From Piscirickettsiaceae bacterium (lineage in GTDB: Bacteria; Pseudomonadota; Gammaproteobacteria; Methylococcales; Cycloclasticaceae), in contig NVSW01000072.1 in NCBI GenBank assembly GCA_002401365.1, forward strand, positions 1 through 11,765: DNA of 11,765 bases, in the 5' to 3' direction. The notes beneath the pieces are model-generated. The model searched no databases. It was not told the origin of the DNA and was given only the letters and a program-made list of their open reading frames with translations. Positions 6,047 to 11,765 of this stretch are shown in pieces. Every line of letters starts with the position of its first letter. Position 1 is the stretch's first letter. A program made the position numbers and the translations under genes.

Positions 6047-6802
6047 GTGTTGTCAGAGAGTTTTAATAAAGTTAATGTTCCTCAACATATTGCAATTATC
6101 ATGGATGGTAATGGCAGATGGGCTGCGCAGAGGAAAAAATCACGCACCTATGGGCATAAAGCGGGCGTTGAGGCGCTAAAGAAAACCATCGAGTTGTGCA
6201 TATCGAATAAAGTCGAAGTATTAACAGTATTTGCCTTTAGTAGTGAGAATTGGCAGCGGCCGCGTAAAGAGGTGGATATTTTGATGGCGTTGTTTTCATC
6301 TACCTTAGATTCACAAGTTAAAAAGCTAGATAGAAATAATATTTGCTTAAAAATTATCGGCGATAAAAAAGGCTTTTCTGCATCATTGCAAAAAAAAATT
6401 AGCAAAGCAGAAGGTATTACCAAAGACAATACCGGTTTAAAATTAATTATCGCTGCTAATTACGGTGGGCAATGGGATATTGAGCAGGCGTCAAAGGCGA
6501 TGTTGAATATTTGTCACCAGCAACAGCTTGCGCCAGAGCAGTATGCAGATTTAAACATCAGTGACTTTCTAAGTACCACCGGCATTCCCGAGCCAGACTT
6601 GTTTATACGTACCGGTGGCGATCACCGTATAAGTAATTTTTTACTTTGGCAGTTGGCGTATTGTGAATTATTTTTTAGCGATACGTTATGGCCTGATTTT
6701 GATGAAAAAGAATTTGCTTTAGCACTGGATGATTTTTCGAATAGGCAGCGCCGGTTTGGCAAAACAGGTGAGCAAGTTAGCCTTTCTGATAAATCGGCAT
6801 AA
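6047..6802 (+). CDS. uppS: Undecaprenyl-diphosphate synthase (cis-prenyltransferase)
   Basis: Condenses eight isopentenyl diphosphates onto farnesyl diphosphate to give C55-PP, the lipid carrier for peptidoglycan and O-antigen. It is a cytosolic, membrane-associated homodimer. Seen: HIAIIMDGNGRWAAQR at 14-29 with catalytic Asp20, the SENWQRP motif at 66-72, and RTGGDHRISNFLLWQ at 188-202 followed by Glu207. Asp192 replaces the Glu that E. coli and many relatives carry (RTGGE). The start is ambiguous: GTG at 6047 and TTG at 6050 are consecutive in-frame codons. AAGGG (6039-6043) is only 3 nt from GTG but 6 nt from TTG, so TTG may be the real start. Either gives about 250 aa, as expected (E. 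coli 253). Confidence 0.97.
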   Translation: MLSESFNKVNVPQHIAIIMDGNGRWAAQRKKSRTYGHKAGVEALKKTIELCISNKVEVLTVFAFSSENWQRPRKEVDILMALFSSTLDSQVKKLDRNNICLKIIGDKKGFSASLQKKISKAEGITKDNTGLKLIIAANYGGQWDIEQASKAMLNICHQQQLAPEQYADLNISDFLSTTGIPEPDLFIRTGGDHRISNFLLWQLAYCELFFSDTLWPDFDEKEFALALDDFSNRQRRFGKTGEQVSLSDKSA

Positions 6803-6852
6803 TAGCTTATTGGCTAGTACAATATATTTTTCTACACATGTAATGGTCTGAA

Positions 6853-7674
6853 ATGAGCACTTTAGTAAAAAGGTTATTAACTGCGTCAATACTTATCCCT
6901 GTCGTTGTTTGGCTAGTGCTGTTCGCACCAAATACCGCATTTATTGGGGTGATGAGCATTATTATTGTTATTGCCGGTGTTGAGTGGGCCGCGCTTTCAA
7001 ATATTCAGCACCCTATATCTAAAACATTATTTGCTATCCTTTGTATTGCCGTAGGCGCTTCAGGTCTTTTTCTGAGTGCTGACTTGCTGCCTAAAATCAT
7101 GTTCTTTATGCTTGCTTTTTGGACGCTTGTGGTCTTGTTGCTTTTATTCAAACCAAATCAGGTGATGGCAATTAAAGTGCCTACGTTAGTAATGCTCGTT
7201 TTAGGGGTTTTAGTTATTAGCACTACATGGCTTGCACTTTATCAATTACGAATAAATTTCAATGGCGGTGAAAAGCTTTTAATGTACTTATTGTTATTAA
7301 TTTGGATTGCAGACAGTGGGGCATATTTTGTTGGCAGAGCCTTCGGAAAACATAAATTATCGCCGATCATTAGTCCTGGGAAATCTATAGAGGGCGTTGT
7401 TGGTGGCCTAGTAGCATGTTCTATTTTTATCTATTTTGCGGCTGGGTATATAGGTTACTCAGCATCACTATCGTTAATGTTGCTGTCGTTAACGGTCGCT
7501 TTCTTATCAGTATTTGGTGATTTATTTGAGAGCTTGTTAAAAAGGCGGGCAGGGGTTAAAGACAGCGGCTCGATTCTGCCAGGGCATGGCGGCATTTTGG
7601 ACAGGATAGACAGTCTTTTAGCTGCAGCTCCATTTTTTGTAGCTTGTTTATTTTTGTTTGAGCGGCTCTTATGA
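6853..7674 (+). CDS. cdsA: Phosphatidate cytidylyltransferase (CDP-diglyceride synthase)
   Basis: Integral inner-membrane enzyme that makes CDP-diacylglycerol from CTP and phosphatidic acid, the branch point to phosphatidylethanolamine, phosphatidylglycerol and cardiolipin. The 273 aa contain about eight hydrophobic segments. The family signature near the C-terminus is complete: SLLKRRAGVKDSG at 227-239 and LPGHGGILDRID at 242-253, with Asp237 and Asp250. An in-frame stop at 6841-6843 makes the ATG at 6853 the first possible ATG, although no clear Shine-Dalgarno precedes it. A 50-bp gap separates it from uppS. Its TGA overlaps the dxr ATG (ATGA at 7671-7674), indicating translational coupling. 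Confidence 0.97.
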   Translation: MSTLVKRLLTASILIPVVVWLVLFAPNTAFIGVMSIIIVIAGVEWAALSNIQHPISKTLFAILCIAVGASGLFLSADLLPKIMFFMLAFWTLVVLLLLFKPNQVMAIKVPTLVMLVLGVLVISTTWLALYQLRINFNGGEKLLMYLLLLIWIADSGAYFVGRAFGKHKLSPIISPGKSIEGVVGGLVACSIFIYFAAGYIGYSASLSLMLLSLTVAFLSVFGDLFESLLKRRAGVKDSGSILPGHGGILDRIDSLLAAAPFFVACLFLFERLL

Positions 7675-8849
7675 AAGGAATTTGCATTCTTGGTTCTACC
7701 GGCTCAATAGGAGTGAGTACACTAGACGTGCTTCGTCTTAATCATAAAGATTTCAATGTGTTAGCGTTGACGGCGCATCAGAATATTGAGCGATTATTTC
7801 AACAGTGTCTTGAATTTAACCCACAATACGCGGTTGTTAGTGATGAATTACTAGCAGAACAATTGGCTGAAAAATTGCGGCAATCAACTGCTGACGGTAC
7901 AACGGTTTTATCCGGTGAGGCTTCGTTATGTGAGGTGGCCAAGCTTGGTGATGTAGATATTGTCGTTGCCGCCATAGTAGGTGCGGCTGGACTGTTGCCC
8001 TGTTTAAGTGCTGCTGAAGCGGGTAAAAGAATCTTGCTTGCAAACAAAGAGGCATTAGTTGTTTCTGGCGACTTATTTATGGATGCTGTTAAACAAAGTG
8101 GTGGCGAATTGCTCCCCTTGGATAGCGAACATAATGCGCTTTTTCAATGTATGCCGGCAGGCTATCAAACTGGCGTTAGACCTGAAGGTGTTCGAAAAAT
8201 CATCTTAACTGCCTCAGGAGGTCCTTTTTTGCATATGGATGTAAATGAATTAGTAAATGTAACACCGCAACAAGCTTGTGCGCACCCGAACTGGTCGATG
8301 GGAAAGAAAATATCAGTTGATTCTGCAACAATGCTCAATAAAGGGTTGGAGGTGATTGAGGCCAGCTATTTGTTTGCAATGCCTGCTGAGCATATTGACG
8401 TGGTTATCCACCCTCAAAGTGTTATTCACTCATTGGTAGATTATCAGGACAGCTCAGTATTAGCACAGCTAGGTAACCCAGATATGAAAACACCTATTGC
8501 ACATGCACTAGCTTGGCCTGAGCGTATCAATAGTGGTGTGCCTCCATTAGATTTTGTTAAATATGGGCAACTAACGTTTAGTGAGCCAGATACGGTGCGT
8601 TTCCCATGTTTGCAATTGGCTTTTGATGCTTTAAAAACTGGCGGCACTGCACCTGCAATCTTAAATGCAGCTAACGAAGTAGCTGTTGATGCTTTTCTTC
8701 AAGGACACATTAAATTTACCAGCATTGCGAAAGTAATAGAGAACGTTTTGGGGCTAATGACTGTATCGCCAGCTGATTCTATTGCCGATGTGTTAGACGT
8801 TGATCAACACGCTCGCGAAGTTTCAATTAGCCAATTGGGGGTTGTGTAA
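7671..8849 (+). CDS. dxr: 1-deoxy-D-xylulose 5-phosphate reductoisomerase
   Basis: Second step of the MEP isoprenoid pathway: NADPH-dependent rearrangement and reduction of DXP to 2-C-methyl-D-erythritol 4-phosphate. It is the target of fosmidomycin. It feeds precursors to uppS two genes upstream. Seen: NADPH-binding GSTGSIGVSTLDV at 8-20, ANKEALVVSGDL at 124-135, metal ligands in LDSEHNALF (Asp151, Glu153), and the substrate site ASGGPF (Ser182), HPNWSMGKKISVDSATMLNKGLEVIE (His205, Ser218, Asn223, Lys224, Glu227; Glu227 is also a metal ligand), plus the flexible-loop region HPQSVIHSLV at 247-256. The 392 aa match E. coli (398). Placement between cdsA and rseP, rather than after frr as in E. 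coli, is the Pseudomonas-type order. Confidence 0.99.
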   Translation: MKGICILGSTGSIGVSTLDVLRLNHKDFNVLALTAHQNIERLFQQCLEFNPQYAVVSDELLAEQLAEKLRQSTADGTTVLSGEASLCEVAKLGDVDIVVAAIVGAAGLLPCLSAAEAGKRILLANKEALVVSGDLFMDAVKQSGGELLPLDSEHNALFQCMPAGYQTGVRPEGVRKIILTASGGPFLHMDVNELVNVTPQQACAHPNWSMGKKISVDSATMLNKGLEVIEASYLFAMPAEHIDVVIHPQSVIHSLVDYQDSSVLAQLGNPDMKTPIAHALAWPERINSGVPPLDFVKYGQLTFSEPDTVRFPCLQLAFDALKTGGTAPAILNAANEVAVDAFLQGHIKFTSIAKVIENVLGLMTVSPADSIADVLDVDQHAREVSISQLGVV

Positions 8850-10208
8850 ATGGATTTTATAGTTTCTATTTTGTCATTCATTTTAGCCTTAGGTATATTG
8901 GTTACAGTGCATGAGTTTGGTCATTTCTGGGTTGCTAGGAAATGCGGCGTGAAAGTGCTGCGCTTTTCGGTGGGGTTTGGTAAGCCCTTATTTACGTTTT
9001 ATCGAAAAAATGACCCCACTGAATATGTGGTAGCGGGAATTCCGTTGGGTGGCTACGTCAAAATGCTAGACGAGTCGGAATCCCAAGTTGAGGACAGTGA
9101 AAAGCACCTGGCGTTTAATAACAAGCCATTGTTCAGTAAGGTGTTGATCGTTTTAGCGGGGCCTGCTTTTAATTTAATGTTTGCTTTTGTTATTTTTTGG
9201 CTCGTTCTAATTATCGGTGAGGTGGGGTTGAGGCCGGTTATTGGCGAGCTTTCCAAGACGGGTATTGCTATAGAGTCAGGGTTGGAAATTGGTGACAAAA
9301 TAACAGCTGTCAATAATCACCCTGCAACTATCTGGCGTATTGCCTCTGGCCATATAATGAGCGGTTTGTTAGACGAAGGGAAGGTTGGAGTAACCGTTAT
9401 TAAACCCGATGGTCGTGTTAATAACGTCCAACTACAACTTGTAGGTGATGTAATGCCGGAGCCAAGCCTGCTTGCGCAAAAGGTAGGCATAGTGCCTGTG
9501 TTGCCATTTGTAAAACCTATGTTAGATGAGGTTATTAAGGGTGAAGCTGCTGAAACTGCCGGTTTAAGAGCTGGGGATTTGATAATATCAGCTAACCAAA
9601 AGAAAATTTCAACGTGGGGTGAATGGGTTAAATTAACACGGGCAAGCCCTGGTAAATTACTGATACTTGAAATAGAAAGAGCGGGCAGTATTAACATCAT
9701 TAGACTTACACCCAAAGCAATTATTGAGGGTGCTGAAACGATTGGCCGTATTGGCGCCACCGTTTTTATTGATGAATCGATAAGAGAACAGTTTAACACT
9801 GACTATTCATTAGATCCTATTTCAGCTATTTCTGAAAGCGCGCGTTTAACGGTGCATTACTCGTGGCTAACACTGAAAATGATTGGCCGCATGCTAGTGG
9901 GTTCAGCATCAGTCGATAATTTAAGCGGGCCGATAAGTCTTGCACAATATGCCGGTAAGACGGCGTCGATAGGGCTAGTTTCTTTTTTGAAGTTTTTAGC
10001 CTTCGTAAGCATTAGTTTGGGTGTATTGAACTTGTTACCAATCCCGATGCTAGACGGTGGCCACTTGTTTTTTTATGCTATCGAAGCTATTCGAGGTAAG
10101 GCCGTTTCTGATCGTGTTATGCAGCTATCTATGCGTTTAGGTATGATGATATTAATGTCTGTTATGTTGCTAGCTTTGTTTGTCGATTTAAACCGAGTTT
10201 TTGTATAA
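8850..10208 (+). CDS. rseP: RseP, site-2-type intramembrane zinc metalloprotease
   Basis: Inner-membrane protease. In E. coli it cuts the anti-sigma factor RseA after DegS during the sigmaE envelope-stress response and also clears remnant signal peptides. Seen: zinc motif HEFGH at 21-25 in the first membrane segment and the third ligand in LLPIPMLDGGHL (Asp402); the GIPLGGYVKM loop at 63-72; two PDZ domains at about 127-190 and 218-285; further membrane segments near 97-122, 376-395 and 427-446. Its 452 aa match E. coli (450). The ATG follows the dxr stop with no gap (TAAATG), with a G-rich run 8 nt upstream inside dxr, so it is very likely coupled to dxr. Confidence 0.98.
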   Translation: MDFIVSILSFILALGILVTVHEFGHFWVARKCGVKVLRFSVGFGKPLFTFYRKNDPTEYVVAGIPLGGYVKMLDESESQVEDSEKHLAFNNKPLFSKVLIVLAGPAFNLMFAFVIFWLVLIIGEVGLRPVIGELSKTGIAIESGLEIGDKITAVNNHPATIWRIASGHIMSGLLDEGKVGVTVIKPDGRVNNVQLQLVGDVMPEPSLLAQKVGIVPVLPFVKPMLDEVIKGEAAETAGLRAGDLIISANQKKISTWGEWVKLTRASPGKLLILEIERAGSINIIRLTPKAIIEGAETIGRIGATVFIDESIREQFNTDYSLDPISAISESARLTVHYSWLTLKMIGRMLVGSASVDNLSGPISLAQYAGKTASIGLVSFLKFLAFVSISLGVLNLLPIPMLDGGHLFFYAIEAIRGKAVSDRVMQLSMRLGMMILMSVMLLALFVDLNRVFV

Positions 10209-10222
10209 AACCATATTAGAGA

Positions 10223-10251
10223 TTGAGTACAGGCAATGAATTACTTATACT
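10223..10251 (+). promoter_or_regulatory. Candidate sigma70 promoter for bamA
   Basis: TTGAGT (10223-10228, 4 of 6), an exact 17-bp spacer and TATACT (10246-10251, 5 of 6) lie in the 85-bp rseP-bamA gap. Predicted start is near 10258, giving a leader of about 36 nt. E. coli bamA also has sigmaE-type promoters; I see no matching GAACTT/TCTGA pair in this gap. Consensus-based call only. Confidence 0.5.
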
Positions 10252-10293
10252 TCAACATCGAATTTTAGTTTATAGCTATCAAATATTTTTACT

Positions 10294-11765
10294 GTGATAA
10301 ATAAAGCCAAAGTACTCCTTTTATTCGCTGCTGTGTTGATTTCAACTGGCGTATTTGCAATACAACCATTTATTGTAAAAGATGTAAAAATTAATGGTCT
10401 TCAACGGATAACCGCGGGCGCTGTTTTTAATGCGTTGACGGTAAAAGTAGGTGAGCAATTTACCGATGAAAAATCTGAAAATGTTATTCGGGAACTTTTT
10501 CAAATGGGATTTTTTAATGACGTGGCTGTCAGTCAGAATGGCCAAATACTGATTATTAATGTGGTTGAACGACCTGCTATCACGAGTATTGATATTGAAG
10601 GCAATGATGATATTGAAACTGAAAAACTGATAGAAGCATTTAAAGATATTGGTTTAGCAGTAGGGCAGGTTTTTAATCCGTTAGTATTAGATAAGGTTAA
10701 AAATGAGCTGTTAACGCAGTACTATAATAATGGTAAGTATTCGGCAACCGTTGAAAGCAATGTCACAGACTTGGAAAGAAACCGTGTTGCAATATTAATT
10801 GAAGTTGTTGAAGGCTCAGCAGCTAGTATTAAAAAAATTAATATAGTAGGTAATAAAGCGTTTTCAGATGAGGAGGTGCTTAAAGATTTTGAATTAACGG
10901 GGCCTACATTATTTTCGTTTTATACAAACAGCGATCAATATTCAAAACAAAAATTATCAGCTGATTTAGAGCGTCTTAATTCCTTCTATCAAGACCGTGG
11001 CTACATTAATTTTAAAGTTGAGTCGACACAAGTGACGATTAGCCCTGATAAGAATGGTATTTTTGTAACGATTAATGTTGATGAAGGAAATGTCCATACT
11101 ATCAGTGAGGTGAAGCTAGCCGGGGAGCTGATTGTTAATCCAGACAAGCTGATTCCATTTGTTATAGTGCAGCCGAGTGATGTTTTTTCCAGAAAAAAGG
11201 CAACACAAACATCTGAAAATATAACCACAATTCTTGGGCACGAAGGCTATTCATTTGCGAATGTAAATATGATACCTGAGATAGACGATGCCACATCAAC
11301 GGTTAAAGTAACGTTTTTCGTTGATCCTGGTAAGCGCGTGTATGTTCGTCGCATCATTATGCAAGGTAATACTAAGACCCGTGATGAAGTGCTCAGGCGT
11401 GAAATTAGACAAATGGAAGCGGCTCCTATTTCGACCTTAAATGTAGAACATTCAAAAAGCCGGCTGTCCCGATTAGGGCATTTTGAGTCAGTAGACGTTG
11501 AAACGCCAGCGGTACCGGGTACGACAGATCAGGTTGATGTTAAATACACAGTAACAGAAAAATCCTCAGGAAACATTCTTGCTGGCGCGGGATTTTCACA
11601 ATCTCAGGGTGTTGTTTTAAATGCCAGTATTAGTCAAAATAATTTCCTCGGTACCGGCAAACGCGTTAGTGCAAGTTTTAATAACAGTGCGGTTAACACG
11701 ATATATAGCTTAGGGTATACAAACCCTTATTACACTGTCGATGGCGTTAGCAGGGGCTACAATAT
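10294..11765 (+). CDS. bamA: BamA, outer-membrane protein assembly factor (3'-truncated by window edge)
   Basis: Central Omp85-family subunit of the BAM complex, which inserts beta-barrel proteins in the outer membrane. The frame is open to the window end, giving 490 codons of roughly 800. Residues 1-22 form a signal peptide (Lys4 and Lys6, hydrophobic core, VFA before cleavage). Five POTRA domains follow at about 25-92, 93-173, 176-265, 268-345 and 348-421, and the barrel begins near 427. Typical sequences are VKINGLQRIT (31-40), GNTKTRDEVLRREIRQME (358-375) and TNPYYTVDGVSRG (476-488). No ATG exists between the upstream in-frame TAG (10273-10275) and the signal peptide, so GTG at 10294 is the best start. 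It has no visible Shine-Dalgarno. Position after rseP is conserved. Confidence 0.96.
   Translation, partial: MINKAKVLLLFAAVLISTGVFAIQPFIVKDVKINGLQRITAGAVFNALTVKVGEQFTDEKSENVIRELFQMGFFNDVAVSQNGQILIINVVERPAITSIDIEGNDDIETEKLIEAFKDIGLAVGQVFNPLVLDKVKNELLTQYYNNGKYSATVESNVTDLERNRVAILIEVVEGSAASIKKINIVGNKAFSDEEVLKDFELTGPTLFSFYTNSDQYSKQKLSADLERLNSFYQDRGYINFKVESTQVTISPDKNGIFVTINVDEGNVHTISEVKLAGELIVNPDKLIPFVIVQPSDVFSRKKATQTSENITTILGHEGYSFANVNMIPEIDDATSTVKVTFFVDPGKRVYVRRIIMQGNTKTRDEVLRREIRQMEAAPISTLNVEHSKSRLSRLGHFESVDVETPAVPGTTDQVDVKYTVTEKSSGNILAGAGFSQSQGVVLNASISQNNFLGTGKRVSASFNNSAVNTIYSLGYTNPYYTVDGVSRGYN

Noticed and set aside
6803..6852. Hairpin TAGC/GCTA between uppS and cdsA as a terminator
   Set aside because: The stem has only 4 bp with no adjacent T-run, too weak to call.
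9317..9799. 160-aa minus-strand reading frame inside rseP
   Set aside because: It is antisense to the PDZ region of RseP, which is clearly the coding strand; its Ser/Thr/Pro/Ile-rich composition is typical of a shadow frame.
10236..10268. 10-codon ORF (MNYLYFNIEF) before bamA
   Set aside because: It is too short to judge, its AGG is only 2 nt from the ATG, and it overlaps the predicted -10 of the bamA promoter.
10342..10545. 67-aa minus-strand reading frame over the start of bamA
   Set aside because: It is antisense to the BamA signal peptide and POTRA1, whose plus-strand translation is unmistakable.

Overview
The window is a conserved housekeeping block from an AT-rich gammaproteobacterium. 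Proteins resemble their E. coli counterparts throughout. The gene order frr-uppS-cdsA-dxr-rseP-bamA is the Pseudomonas-type arrangement; in E. coli dxr sits directly after frr. I would not go below class level from this window alone.

Layout. On the minus strand, map (2497-1694) overlaps glnD (1697 to the left edge, cut after 565 codons) by an ATGA junction. A 227-bp divergent intergenic region (2498-2724) holds two face-to-face, interlocked sigma70-type promoters, one for map-glnD and one for rpsB. It also holds a structured rpsB leader that looks like an S2 autoregulatory element. On the plus strand follow rpsB, a strong intrinsic terminator, an array of three tandem 62-64-bp repeats, then tsf, pyrH, frr, uppS, cdsA, dxr, rseP and the 5' part of bamA (GTG start at 10294, cut by the right edge after 490 codons). 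No interval over 300 bp lacks a gene.

How the genes work together. Translation: S2, EF-Ts, ribosome recycling factor and methionine aminopeptidase. Nucleotide supply: UMP kinase. Envelope: isoprenoid precursor (Dxr), undecaprenyl-PP (UppS), CDP-diacylglycerol (CdsA), envelope-stress intramembrane protease (RseP) and outer-membrane protein assembly (BamA). Nitrogen control: GlnD. Close spacing (cdsA/dxr overlap ATGA, dxr/rseP 0 bp, tsf/pyrH 4 bp) indicates co-transcription of most of the plus-strand block, with possible re-initiation before tsf and before bamA.

Novelty. The coding genes are ordinary. The part most worth a second look is the rpsB-tsf intergenic repeat array. Its unit ends are conserved, its middle has diverged in the third unit, and a hairpin is kept at the same place. 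It lies directly behind a terminator and in front of tsf. Second are the interlocked promoters and the possible pseudoknot in the rpsB leader.
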